A DNA stretch of 56,873 nucleotides from a virus. A program made the translations under genes and the position numbers. Shown here in pieces: positions 7,589 through 15,762 of the stretch. The notes below the pieces were generated by a model, which ran no database searches, had not been told where the DNA came from, and worked only from the letters and a program-made list of their open reading frames with translations. The stretch lies in IMG/VR virus record IMGVR_UViG_3300025809_000002, positions 1 to 56,873 of that record, one strand, 5' to 3'. How positions within the stretch are numbered: the first letter of the stretch is position 1; each line of letters opens with the position of its first letter.

Positions 7589-7787
7589 GATTAGTGGTGA
7601 TGGTGTGGCAATGGTAGACCACAGCTACTACTGGCGTCCATTAGAGACAGCACCTCATGGTGTTAAGCTGCAACTGCTTAGCATCTACGGCGTGGCGTCT
7701 TATGGTTCGCTATCACCATCTATAATTGAAGAGGGCTTCTGGTCAGCATGGGCACCACTACCTAAGATAAAGAAAGAAAACAAATGA
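7578..7787 (+). CDS. DUF551-like small protein
   Basis: 69 residues. ATG at 7578 is chosen over an upstream in-frame alternative at 7557 because it shortens the overlap with the preceding gene. YYWRPLETAPHGVKLQLLS followed by GFWSAWAPLP matches the DUF551 pattern (W-P..TAP..G...L...GFW..W.PLP) common in phage early regions. Function is unknown. It overlaps the primase-helicase by four bases. Confidence 0.6.
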   Translation: MTDKISGDGVAMVDHSYYWRPLETAPHGVKLQLLSIYGVASYGSLSPSIIEEGFWSAWAPLPKIKKENK

Positions 7788-9397
7788 CGTTTGCATTATT
7801 GCATCAACCGTGCGCTAACTGTAAGAGCAGTGACGGCCTCAGCTACAACGAAGACGGAAGTAGTATGTGCTTTGCTTGTAACGAATACACACGCCCTCCT
7901 GAAGATGAAGAATTTATTTTGCCTGTTAAGAAAGAGAAGCCTGTGAACGAAGCCTACCTGAAGCACTTGACCGATGGCAACACTGTGTCCATTACAGAGC
8001 GCCGCATCAGCCGCAACACAGCAGAGAAGTTTGGTGTGGTGCGTGATGGAGATCATTACTATTTCCCTTACTATACGCCGGCGGGTGACGTCACTGCCGC
8101 CAAGGTGAGGGGTGTTAAAGAAAAGACATTCGCCAGTGAAGGACAGTGGAGCAAGGGCACCTTGTTTGGACAGCAACTGTTCACCAGTGGTGGTAAGTAT
8201 CTTACTATAGTTGAGGGAGAGTTTGACGCCCTTGCTGCTTTCCAATTAACAGGTAGCAAGTACCCCGTCGTGTCCATCCGCAACGGTGCAACCAGTGCGC
8301 TCAAGGATTGCAAGGCACAGTATGAATGGATTGATTCCTTTGAGAACATCGTCATCTGCTTTGACAACGACAAGCCGGGTAAGGATGCGGCAAGAGAAGT
8401 GGCTGAGTTGTTTGGTGCTAAGAGTAAGATCTTTAAACACGAAACAGATTACAAAGATGCTTGCGATTATTTAGCTGAGAGCAAGGAGGCTTTGTATGTA
8501 CAGCAATGGTGGAGGGCTGAGGCTTACACCCCTGACGGTATTGTTTCAGGCACCAGCTTGTGGGACTTGGTATCACAGCCGCTTGAACCAGCACAGTGTC
8601 AGTACCCTTGGGTAGGACTGAACGAATTAACTTATGGTATTCGGTACGGTGAGTTGGTGACGATAACTGCCGGAAGCGGATTGGGCAAGAGTCAACTGTT
8701 GCGTGAGATCGTATGGCACTTGTTACAACATACCAAAGACAACGTTGGCTTGATGTTCTTGGAAGAAAGCATTCGTAAGACAGGCTTGTCGCTCATGAGC
8801 ATGGCGGCTAATGTACCTATGCACCTGCCTGACACACCCACCAGTGATGCAGAACGCAAGACGGCATATGACGCAACGCTAGGCACAGGTCGTGTGTTTT
8901 TGTTTGATCACTTCGGTAGCACCAGTGTTGACAACATCGTTAACCGTGTGCGCTACATGGCTAAGGCAATGAACTGCAAGTATATCTTTGTTGACCACAT
9001 ATCCATCATTGTGTCAGCACAGGAGAGCGGCGATGAGCGCAAAGCGATTGACGAAATAATGACAAAGCTTCGTATGCTTGTACAGGAAACCGACATTGCT
9101 TTGTTTGCTGTGTCCCATCTGAAGCGTCCTGAAGGACGAGGCCATGAGGAAGGGGCAGCTACATCACTGGCACAGCTACGAGGCAGTGGATCTATTGCAC
9201 AGCTAAGTGACATTGTTATTGGCGCTGAACGTAACGGTCAAGCTGATGACCCTATTGTTCGCAACACAACCCACGTGCGTGTGCTGAAGAACCGCTTCAG
9301 TGGACAGACAGGACCTGCTTGTCACTTGCTCTATACCAAAGAGACAGGTAGAATGCTGGAGTACAACGAGCCAGAAGAAGACGAACAAACATTTTAA
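7784..9397 (+). CDS. Bifunctional DNA primase-helicase (T7 gp4 type)
   Basis: 537 residues. The N-terminal zinc ribbon has two Cys pairs (PCANCKSS and MCFACNEY). A TOPRIM-type primase domain follows, with VEGEFDALAA and ICFDNDKPGKDAA. The C-terminal RecA-like DnaB helicase has Walker A AGSGLGKS (296-303), a hydrophobic strand ending in IFVDHISI (Walker B), and a VSHLKRP box with an SLAQLRGSGSI element. It unwinds DNA 5'-3' and primes lagging-strand synthesis at the phage fork, beside its polymerase (8-base gap) and SSB. Length and order are as in T7-like replisomes. Confidence 0.95.
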   Translation: MTFALLHQPCANCKSSDGLSYNEDGSSMCFACNEYTRPPEDEEFILPVKKEKPVNEAYLKHLTDGNTVSITERRISRNTAEKFGVVRDGDHYYFPYYTPAGDVTAAKVRGVKEKTFASEGQWSKGTLFGQQLFTSGGKYLTIVEGEFDALAAFQLTGSKYPVVSIRNGATSALKDCKAQYEWIDSFENIVICFDNDKPGKDAAREVAELFGAKSKIFKHETDYKDACDYLAESKEALYVQQWWRAEAYTPDGIVSGTSLWDLVSQPLEPAQCQYPWVGLNELTYGIRYGELVTITAGSGLGKSQLLREIVWHLLQHTKDNVGLMFLEESIRKTGLSLMSMAANVPMHLPDTPTSDAERKTAYDATLGTGRVFLFDHFGSTSVDNIVNRVRYMAKAMNCKYIFVDHISIIVSAQESGDERKAIDEIMTKLRMLVQETDIALFAVSHLKRPEGRGHEEGAATSLAQLRGSGSIAQLSDIVIGAERNGQADDPIVRNTTHVRVLKNRFSGQTGPACHLLYTKETGRMLEYNEPEEDEQTF

Positions 9398-9405
9398 GGA
9401 ACAAG

Positions 9406-11109
9406 ATGCGGGTCTACTTAGACATAGAAACAAACCTTGCACACGACACCATATGGATGTGCGCCACTAAGAAAGGTGACGAGGTGTTGGTGTGGAGAGA
9501 TGCAGATAACTTACAGGAGTATTTAAATGGATTTGTTTTGGTTGCTCATAACGGCATCGGCTTTGATTTTCCTCTACTAAAAAAACTGTGGGGCATAGAA
9601 GTTGCTGATGACTTACAACGGGACACGTTGGTGATGTCTCGGTTATACAATCCTGAACTACTAGCACCTGAAGGTAGCAAAGCTAAGCCGCACAGTCTTG
9701 AAGCATGGGGCTTACGCCTCGGTGATTACAAGGGTGGCTTCACAGACTTTGATGCTGGCTACAGCAAAGAGATGGAAGACTACTGTGTACAAGACGTACA
9801 CGTGTTAGAGAAGCTAGACCTGATGCTGGAGCAGACAATGCAAGAGCTGAAGTTTAGCGAGGAAAGTATTGTTATTGAGCATAAGGTTGCTCAGATTTGT
9901 AAGGGAATGGAACGCAATGGATTTGCACTTAACATTGAGAAGGCTCAGGTCTTGCTGGCAACTTTGTCAGGTGAGATGGTGGATATTGAAACTGAATTTC
10001 AAACTGTTTTTCCTCCGATCATTACGGAACGTATTAGCGAAAAGACCGGGAAGAAATTAAAAGATAAAGTTACAGTCTTTAATCCGGGTAGTCGTAAGCA
10101 GATTGCTGAACGTCTTATTAACAAGGGTGTGAAGCTAACAAAGAAGACAGAGAAGGGCAGCTTCATCATTGATGAGAAGGTGCTGGAAGGTATTGATCTA
10201 CCAGAGGCTAAGATCTTTGGGCGCTACCTGATGATTCAGAAACGTGTAGCTGCTGTCAGTAGCTGGCTTGATCTTGTTGGTGATGACGGTCGTGTGCATG
10301 GGCGAATCATAACTAATGGTGCTGTCACTGGCAGAGCTACACACAACACGCCTAACATGGGGCAGGTGCCAGCAGTGGGTAAGCCTTATGGCGCTGAGTG
10401 CAGGGCTATGTTTGGTGTTGCTCCCGGCATGGTGCAGGTTGGTGTTGACTTATCTGGGATTGAGCTGAGATGTCTTGGGCATTATCTTAATGATCAGGAA
10501 TGGATTGATGAGCTTTTAAAAGGTGACATCCACTGGTTCAATGCACAAAGCTTTGGGCTTGTGGCTAAAGGCACTGTCAAAGATGACAGCAACCCTGAGC
10601 ATAAGACAGCCCGTAACCGTACCAAGACGCTGACATATGGTGTGTTGTATGGAGCAGGTGCAGCTAAGGCCGGGTCTATTGTTGGAGGCAACAGCACACA
10701 TGGTAAGAGATTGATTGATAGCTTTGTTAATAACACACCGGGGCTTGCCGCATTGAAGACAAAGATATCTAAGTTTGCAAAGAAGGGACACTTACCCGGA
10801 CTTGATGGACGTAGGGTTTGGATTCGTAGTGAACACGCTGCATTAAATACTTTGTTGCAATCTGCAGGTGCAATCATTGCCAAGCAGTGGTTGATTGAAT
10901 GTGACAAAGCATTGACTGAAGCTAATGTTCCTGCGAAGTTAATGGCGTGGGTGCATGATGAGGTGCAGTATGAAACAGCACCAGAAAATGCAGACACATT
11001 AAAAGAAATTGTAGAAAAAGCTGCCACAAAAGCAGGCATTGTGCTACAATTTAGATGTCCTGTTGATGCCGAAGGAAAGATCGGAATTAATTGGTACGAG
11101 ACTCACTGA
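9406..11109 (+). CDS. polA: DNA polymerase family A (T7-like) with 3'-5' exonuclease
   Basis: 567 residues. The N-terminal exonuclease domain shows D6-x-E8 in YLDIETN, HNGIGFDFPLL and a YCVQDV box. Polymerase motif A is VDLSGIELR (D348), motif B is RTKTLTYGVLYG with K407 and Y411, and motif C is VHDEV (H517-D518-E519). The residue matching E. coli Phe762 / T7 Tyr526 is tyrosine (Y411), a form reported to be associated with virulent phages. This sits oddly with the integrase. The protein is shorter than T7 gp5 and lacks an obvious long thioredoxin-binding insert. It replicates the phage genome with the neighbouring helicase and SSB. Confidence 0.95.
   Translation: MRVYLDIETNLAHDTIWMCATKKGDEVLVWRDADNLQEYLNGFVLVAHNGIGFDFPLLKKLWGIEVADDLQRDTLVMSRLYNPELLAPEGSKAKPHSLEAWGLRLGDYKGGFTDFDAGYSKEMEDYCVQDVHVLEKLDLMLEQTMQELKFSEESIVIEHKVAQICKGMERNGFALNIEKAQVLLATLSGEMVDIETEFQTVFPPIITERISEKTGKKLKDKVTVFNPGSRKQIAERLINKGVKLTKKTEKGSFIIDEKVLEGIDLPEAKIFGRYLMIQKRVAAVSSWLDLVGDDGRVHGRIITNGAVTGRATHNTPNMGQVPAVGKPYGAECRAMFGVAPGMVQVGVDLSGIELRCLGHYLNDQEWIDELLKGDIHWFNAQSFGLVAKGTVKDDSNPEHKTARNRTKTLTYGVLYGAGAAKAGSIVGGNSTHGKRLIDSFVNNTPGLAALKTKISKFAKKGHLPGLDGRRVWIRSEHAALNTLLQSAGAIIAKQWLIECDKALTEANVPAKLMAWVHDEVQYETAPENADTLKEIVEKAATKAGIVLQFRCPVDAEGKIGINWYETH
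11041..11050 (+). promoter_or_regulatory. Possible extended -10 promoter for the SSB gene
   Basis: TGTGCTACAATTT at the end of polA contains TG-n-TACAAT (TACAAT at 11045-11050), an extended -10 match. No good -35 is seen. It would start transcription about 80 bases before the SSB gene, a protein needed in large amounts. Weak evidence, since it lies inside coding sequence. Confidence 0.25.
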
Positions 11110-11137
11110 GTCATTTTGTTTTTGATTGGAGTTTATT

Positions 11138-11554
11138 ATGAGTGAAGAAAAGCAACGCATTAAGATTAATGCTGATGTGTATTGGGCACAGTTGAATAAA
11201 GTTAATGATATGTCAGGAAAGTATCAAGTTAACTTGTGTAACCTATCTGATAAAGCAGCTGATGCTTTGGAATCTATGGGTCTATCTATTCAGGAAGACG
11301 CCGAGAAGAAAGCAGACATGGGTAAGTACGTTACTTGTAAGAGTAACAGACCTATTCGTGCGTATGATACGGATGGCGAGGAGCTTGATACGCTCATTGG
11401 TAACAAGAGTCGTTGCAAAGCGCTTGTCAGTACGTATGATTGGACACACAAAAACAAGAAAGGTAAAAGCCCTTCGTTGTTGAAGCTGGTCATCACAGAC
11501 TTGGTTGAGTTTGCTGGTGGTAACGAGATGAGCGCTGACGAAGAAGCTCTGTGA
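11138..11554 (+). CDS. Single-stranded DNA-binding protein (T7 gp2.5-like)
   Basis: 138 residues. ATG at 11138 follows GGAGTTTATT; an in-frame TTG at 11126 is ignored. The OB-fold-like body (KINADVYWAQLNKVN, KYQVNLCNLSDKA, KYVTCKSNRPIRAYD) and the acidic C-terminal tail NEMSADEEAL fit phage ssDNA-binding proteins of the gp2.5 type. The tail normally contacts polymerase and helicase. It sits between polA and the exonuclease, completing the replisome. The next gene overlaps by four bases. Confidence 0.8.
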   Translation: MSEEKQRIKINADVYWAQLNKVNDMSGKYQVNLCNLSDKAADALESMGLSIQEDAEKKADMGKYVTCKSNRPIRAYDTDGEELDTLIGNKSRCKALVSTYDWTHKNKKGKSPSLLKLVITDLVEFAGGNEMSADEEAL

Positions 11555-12240
11555 TTGCCCTGCTTGACAGCGATATCCTTGCCTACCGCATTGGGTTTGC
11601 CTGTGAAGCAGAGAGTGTCGGTCTTGCTCTTTCTAGATTAGATAAGATCATCACCGACATTCTTCTAGACTGTGATCATGGAGACTTCTTCTATGATGAG
11701 TGGAAGCTTTTCTTAACTGGTAGTAATAACTTCAGGAAAGAGATAGCAACCACCGCAGTCTACAAAGGCAACCGCACTGCGCCTAAGCCGCAACATCTAC
11801 CTGCTTTACGTAAGCATATGATTGAGCAGTGGGGAGCAGTGGTGGCAGAGGGGGAAGAAGCTGATGACGCAATAGCGATTGAAGGAACTAAGTATGGTGA
11901 TTCATGTATTATGATATCGCTGGACAAAGACTTTGATCAGATACCCGGATGGCATTACAACTTTGTAAAGAAGAAACACTACTATGTAGATCAAGCACAG
12001 GGTGATCGTTTCTTTTATACACAGATACTCACTGGCGATAAGGCAGATAACATCATAGGTTTGTTTAGGGTTGGTCCTGTTAAGGCTGCGAAGCTATTAG
12101 AAGAGACAACAACTGTTAAAGAAATGTATGATGCTTGTGTCAAAGCCTACGATGGTAATGCTGACAGGGTGATAGAAAATGCAAGACTTTTATGGCTAAG
12201 AAGATATGACAACGAATTATGGGAACCTCCCGCAGACTAA
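11551..12240 (+). CDS. 5'-3' exonuclease (T7 gp6 / FEN-like)
   Basis: 229 residues with a GTG start at 11551, overlapping the SSB stop. The PIN/FEN fold is shown by an N-terminal LLDSDILAYR (first aspartates), EGEEADDAIAIEG, SLDKDFDQIPG and LTGDKADNIIGLFRVGPVKAAKLL, the last being the helix-hairpin-helix that binds DNA. These supply the two-metal site. Expected roles are removal of RNA primers, degradation of host DNA for nucleotides and making recombination ends. It is downstream of helicase, polymerase and SSB, as in T7-like modules. Confidence 0.9.
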   Translation: MIALLDSDILAYRIGFACEAESVGLALSRLDKIITDILLDCDHGDFFYDEWKLFLTGSNNFRKEIATTAVYKGNRTAPKPQHLPALRKHMIEQWGAVVAEGEEADDAIAIEGTKYGDSCIMISLDKDFDQIPGWHYNFVKKKHYYVDQAQGDRFFYTQILTGDKADNIIGLFRVGPVKAAKLLEETTTVKEMYDACVKAYDGNADRVIENARLLWLRRYDNELWEPPAD

Positions 12241-12547
12241 CCTAGAAGGTGATGACGTTGTTATTGTCTTACGTCCTAAAAAGAAAGATGGTGAGTGGAC
12301 AGGCTTGTATGACATTATCCAGTCAGTGGTGGAGCCATCCACACTGGCAGGGAAAGATGCGTACAGTGTTGCGTTCACTAGCTTGCTCATGGCTTTGTTA
12401 CCTCAGTACCTCAGCGAAGATGAAGACTTCAATGACCACTACATAGAGTACATTTTTGCTGAACACGCTGATCTTGTAGAACAGTTATTAGAGAAGCACA
12501 ACCTTGTTAAAGATATGTTGCAAGGATTTACTGGAAAGTTACATTGA
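12206..12547 (+). CDS. Conserved-looking hypothetical replication-module protein
   Basis: 113 residues. The start overlaps the exonuclease by 35 bases, which is rather long. A beta-like start (DDVVIVLRPKKKDGEWTGLYD) is followed by a helical acidic body with LLMALLPQYLSEDEDFND. Small proteins with this layout often sit after the exonuclease in environmental podoviruses. Function not known. Confidence 0.6.
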   Translation: MTTNYGNLPQTNLEGDDVVIVLRPKKKDGEWTGLYDIIQSVVEPSTLAGKDAYSVAFTSLLMALLPQYLSEDEDFNDHYIEYIFAEHADLVEQLLEKHNLVKDMLQGFTGKLH

Positions 12548-12548
12548 T

Positions 12549-12725
12549 ATGAAAGTAGTTATTAAATTCTCCTTGACTGTTGAGGAAGCAGATCTCCCGA
12601 TCTCTTTCCTTGATGATCAATACTTTGCTGAAGTGTTACGAGAGAACATTGAAGATGTTTTTTTAGGAGCTGACATCTCTGACTTCACAATTGAAGATGT
12701 CACAGTGGATGTAAAGGGAGAATGA
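12549..12725 (+). CDS. Small acidic hypothetical protein
   Basis: 58 residues from ATG 12549, directly after the previous stop; an in-frame ATG at 12504 would lie inside the previous gene. It is acidic with a beta-alpha pattern (MKVVIKFSLTVEEADLPISF). Its last codons contain the AAGGGAG that serves the next gene. Confidence 0.6.
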   Translation: MKVVIKFSLTVEEADLPISFLDDQYFAEVLRENIEDVFLGADISDFTIEDVTVDVKGE

Positions 12726-12726
12726 T

Positions 12727-13125
12727 ATAGCTGCGAAGAAGAAACCAGTAGAGAAACCGTACAACGGTGGTACTTGGACAGCCTCTCGTATGACCAGCTT
12801 TATCAAGGGAGGCTTACGAACCCTGTCAAGGAAGTGGCCTCAGAAGTACGAAGCAATTAGCTTGGCTAATGTAGGTAGGCGGTTTGATCCGAAGACAGGT
12901 AAAGAAAGTTATCGCTACAAGTGTGCTGCCTGTGGTAATATCTTTAAGTCAACGGAGATTCAAGCAGATCACATTGATCCTGTAGTGTCGGTGGAAGATG
13001 GATTTATTGATTGGAATGAATATATCAAGAGGCTGTTCTGTGAGGCGGACAACTACCAAGTTCTTTGTGTAGCTTGTCACGGAGTTAAGACCGACAATGA
13101 GCGTAAGCAGAGGAAAAAGAAATGA
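12727..13125 (+). CDS. HNH endonuclease, apparently with an ATA start codon
   Basis: 132 residues if begun at ATA 12727; 111 if begun at the first in-frame ATG (12790). The zinc-ribbon HNH core is clear: CAACGNIF, then QADHIDPVV with the DH pair, then NYQVLCVACHGVKTDNE. The segment before 12790 (KPYNGGTWTASRMTSF) matches the usual N-terminus of this family (KPYNxGTWTxxR), so translation must begin upstream. AAGGGAG stands six bases before the ATA and no ATG, GTG or TTG lies between. The role could be homing or genome processing; its place within the replication module is typical of free-standing HNH genes. Confidence 0.75.
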   Translation: MAAKKKPVEKPYNGGTWTASRMTSFIKGGLRTLSRKWPQKYEAISLANVGRRFDPKTGKESYRYKCAACGNIFKSTEIQADHIDPVVSVEDGFIDWNEYIKRLFCEADNYQVLCVACHGVKTDNERKQRKKK

Positions 13126-13352
13126 AGATAGAAATTGATGATGAGTATGCAGATGAGGTGGTGGCAGCAATACTGCGTGAGATCTACGTTGATTCTTTAT
13201 ATGAGATCAAGATGGACGATAGACACACAGATGATCTAGAATGTTTAGAGGAGCTTATCATTCATATCCCTCCTGTGCTTTCCTACCTCATGCCAACAGG
13301 AGCTTACGAAGAGTTTATGCAACGTGTTAAGGAGATGAAAGAAAATGATTGA
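13122..13352 (+). CDS. Small acidic hypothetical protein
   Basis: 76 residues, strongly acidic (MKIEIDDEYADEVVAAILRE), helical, with a ECLEELIIHIPPVL segment. Coupled by four-base overlap to the HNH gene and by eight bases to the MazG-like gene. The pattern of a two-helix acidic protein next to MazG is common in phages, but the function is unknown. Confidence 0.65.
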   Translation: MKIEIDDEYADEVVAAILREIYVDSLYEIKMDDRHTDDLECLEELIIHIPPVLSYLMPTGAYEEFMQRVKEMKEND

Positions 13353-13665
13353 TGTAGATGACTACCAAGTTAAGGCAATGAAGTTTCGTTTGCCCTCAGC
13401 CAATGGAACCTATGCGTTATTAAACCTCGCTGGTGAGGCCGGAGAAGCCCTTAGCTTGGCAGCAAAGTTTATTAGGGATGGTGACCAGTACCCTGAAGAC
13501 TATCGTAAGAGCATGAAGAAAGAACTAGGCGACATCATGTGGATGGTAGCTGCTGTCGCTAAGGATCACGGCCTGTTAATGTCTGATATTTGCCGAGGAA
13601 ATCTGGACAAATTGCAGAGCAGACAGGACAGAAATGTCATAAATGGTAGTGGCGATGAGCGCTAA
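13345..13665 (+). CDS. MazG-like nucleotide pyrophosphohydrolase
   Basis: 106 residues. NLAGEAGEALSLAAKF and KKELGDIMWMVAAVA contain the EAGE and ELGD metal-binding pairs of the MazG fold. The enzyme hydrolyses NTPs or dNTPs to monophosphates; in phages it is proposed to cleanse pools or modulate (p)ppGpp. It sits directly upstream of the ribonucleotide reductase genes and ends at an intrinsic terminator, so it closes the replication operon. Confidence 0.85.
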   Translation: MIDVDDYQVKAMKFRLPSANGTYALLNLAGEAGEALSLAAKFIRDGDQYPEDYRKSMKKELGDIMWMVAAVAKDHGLLMSDICRGNLDKLQSRQDRNVINGSGDER

Positions 13666-13669
13666 TTTG

Positions 13670-13678
13670 TGCTATAAC
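13670..13678 (+). promoter_or_regulatory. Possible extended -10 promoter before the RNR operon
   Basis: TG-c-TATAAC with TATAAC at 13673-13678 is a good extended -10 box, but no clear -35 is present. The predicted start (about 13685) lies just before the terminator hairpin at 13690. Either the match is fortuitous or new transcripts meet the terminator at once, giving an attenuated promoter for the RNR genes. Confidence 0.35.
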
Positions 13679-13689
13679 TAAACTCCACC

Positions 13690-13710
13690 AGCAGCTTCGG
13701 CTGCTTTTTT
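13690..13710 (+). terminator. Intrinsic terminator with UUCG tetraloop
   Basis: AGCAGC-TTCG-GCTGCT followed by a run of six T residues is a textbook rho-independent terminator. It separates the MazG-like gene (end 13665) from the RNR large subunit (start 13733), so it partly insulates the ribonucleotide reductase genes from the replication operon. Confidence 0.9.
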
Positions 13711-13732
13711 AATCACTAATACAAAGGTACTA

Positions 13733-15505
13733 ATGTCTATAACAATTGACCCCTCTCGTGATAGCTTATTTGATACTTTAGGACTACAACGTCTTAGAGA
13801 AAGCTACATGATGGAAGAAGAAACAAGCCCTCAAGAAAGGTTCGCTTATGTATCACAAGCTTTCTCCTCTAATCCTGAACATGCTCAGCGGCTTTACGAG
13901 TATAGCTCTAAGCATTGGCTGTCTTATAGCACTCCCATTCTTTCTTTTGGGCGCAGTAAGCGTGGCCTACCTATTAGTTGCTTCCTCAATTACATGGATG
14001 ATAGCGCAGAAGGTTTGGTCAATAACCTGTCTGAGACTAACTGGCTTTCAATGCTTGGAGGTGGTGTTGGTGTCCACCTTGGTATTCGTAACAGTGACGA
14101 TAAATCTACTGGGGTGATGCCCCACCTTAAGATGTATGATGCAAGCTCTCTGGCATACCGTCAGGGGCGCACACGGAGAGGAAGCTATGCTGCATTCTTG
14201 GATGTTAGTCACCCTGACATTACTCAGTTTTTGGAAATGCGTAAACCTACTGGGGATCAAAATCTACGCACCCTCAACCTCAATCATGGTATTAATATCA
14301 GCGATAAGTTCATGGATATTATTGAGGTATGCATGAAAGACCCAGAGGCCAATGATGACTGGCCTTTGATTAACCCTGCTAACGGTGAAGTGGCTGAGGT
14401 GGTGAGCGCTAAAGGGCTGTGGCAGAAGATGCTTGACCTGCGTATGCAGACAGGTGAGCCATACTTCATCTTCATTGACACCGCCAACCGAGCCATGCCT
14501 CAGTGGTTACAGGATAAAGGACTGAAGATCAACGGATCTAATCTGTGTACTGAAATCTTCTTGCCTACAAGTGCTGATCGCACAGCAGTATGCTGCTTGT
14601 CTAGCCTTAACTTGGAGTACTATGATGACTGGAAAGAGGTGGAGAAATTTATCCCAGATGTTATGGAGATGCTTGATAACGTTCTTCAATATTTTATTGA
14701 TAACGCCCCTAATCATATTCACCGGGCTATTCTTTCTGCTACCGCTGAGAGGTCTGTTGGACTGGGCACTCTAGGATTCCATGCCTACCTACAGAAAAAC
14801 AATTTACCTATTGATGGTGTGATGGCAAAGCTCACCAACAAAGATATCTTTAGCCACATTAAAAAGGAGTGTGAACGTGCAGACGCTGATCTTGTTATTG
14901 AAAGAGGGCCTTGCCCGGATGCAGCTAGCGCTGGTATGCTGCGTAGGTTTAGCCACCATATGGCTATTGCTCCCAATGCTTCTTCCAGTCTTATTATGGG
15001 TAACACTTCGCCATCCGTGGAACCGTATAGAGCAAATGTTTTTAGGCAGGATACCTTAAGTGGAGCATTTGTATACCGCAACCGCTTCCTTACTAAACGC
15101 CTTGCTGATCTTGGTATGGACGATGATGACACTTGGTCTTCTATTATTGCCCACGATGGTAGCATCCAGCATCTGGATGTCCCAGAAGATCTGAAGGAAG
15201 TATTTAAGACAGCAATGGAGATTGACCAGCGATGGTTGGTGGAGCTGGCAGCAGATCGCCAAGCCTTTGTGGACCAAGGCCAGAGTATTAATCTATTCTT
15301 CCAACCAAACACAACCATTGCCTACCTACATGCTGTACATTTTATGGCGTGGAAGCAGGGGCTGAAGAGCCTGTATTACCTACGCTCTGACAAGGTGCGT
15401 AAGGCTGATAAGGTGGGGGCGCAGATCCAGCGCCAACGTATTGAAGAAACAATTGACATGACAGCCATTGCTAATGGTGAAACATGTCTAGCATGTGAGG
15501 GTTGA
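13733..15505 (+). CDS. nrdA: Class Ia ribonucleotide reductase, large subunit, lacking ATP cone
   Basis: 590 residues, short for NrdA because the N-terminal ATP cone is missing, as in several phages. Active-site residues: C83 in SCFLNYM, N270-x-C272-x-E274 in NLCTE, C287/C288 in CCLSSLN, a tyrosine pair in SLYYLRSD for radical transfer, and the shuttle cysteines C585/C588 in CLACEG. It reduces ribonucleoside diphosphates to deoxy forms together with the small subunit at 15755 and the thioredoxin between them. Loss of the ATP cone predicts weak dATP feedback, so dNTP synthesis would stay high during infection. Confidence 0.95.
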   Translation: MSITIDPSRDSLFDTLGLQRLRESYMMEEETSPQERFAYVSQAFSSNPEHAQRLYEYSSKHWLSYSTPILSFGRSKRGLPISCFLNYMDDSAEGLVNNLSETNWLSMLGGGVGVHLGIRNSDDKSTGVMPHLKMYDASSLAYRQGRTRRGSYAAFLDVSHPDITQFLEMRKPTGDQNLRTLNLNHGINISDKFMDIIEVCMKDPEANDDWPLINPANGEVAEVVSAKGLWQKMLDLRMQTGEPYFIFIDTANRAMPQWLQDKGLKINGSNLCTEIFLPTSADRTAVCCLSSLNLEYYDDWKEVEKFIPDVMEMLDNVLQYFIDNAPNHIHRAILSATAERSVGLGTLGFHAYLQKNNLPIDGVMAKLTNKDIFSHIKKECERADADLVIERGPCPDAASAGMLRRFSHHMAIAPNASSSLIMGNTSPSVEPYRANVFRQDTLSGAFVYRNRFLTKRLADLGMDDDDTWSSIIAHDGSIQHLDVPEDLKEVFKTAMEIDQRWLVELAADRQAFVDQGQSINLFFQPNTTIAYLHAVHFMAWKQGLKSLYYLRSDKVRKADKVGAQIQRQRIEETIDMTAIANGETCLACEG

Positions 15506-15762
15506 TGATGAAGATGCTTAAATTTTATGCACAGTGGTGCGCTCCATGTAAAGCACTAAGCCTTGTTATGGAGAAGGTCAATCATAATATTCCTGTGGGG
15601 TATATTGATATTGAAAAGGAAAGAGATGTTGCTGTTTACTACGGCGTTAGATCTGTTCCTTTGTTGCTGTTGATAGACGAGAACGATAATATTATTAACC
15701 GTCACAACGGTGCGATGACTGAAGATGAGTTTAAGAAATTTATAAAGGTAAAAGATGACTAA
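15505..15762 (+). CDS. Thioredoxin/glutaredoxin-like redox protein
   Basis: 85 residues, short thioredoxin fold. KFYAQWCAPCKAL carries the CAPC active site, and YGVRSVPLLLLIDEND contains the cis-proline after valine. It starts on the stop of nrdA and overlaps nrdB by eight bases, so it is most likely the electron donor that re-reduces the C-terminal CLAC pair of the large subunit. Two tandem ATG codons (15505, 15508) are available. Confidence 0.9.
   Translation: MMKMLKFYAQWCAPCKALSLVMEKVNHNIPVGYIDIEKERDVAVYYGVRSVPLLLLIDENDNIINRHNGAMTEDEFKKFIKVKDD

Noticed and set aside
7784-11554. T7-type single-subunit RNA polymerase
   Set aside because: No gene of suitable size or motif is found anywhere; promoters look host-type.
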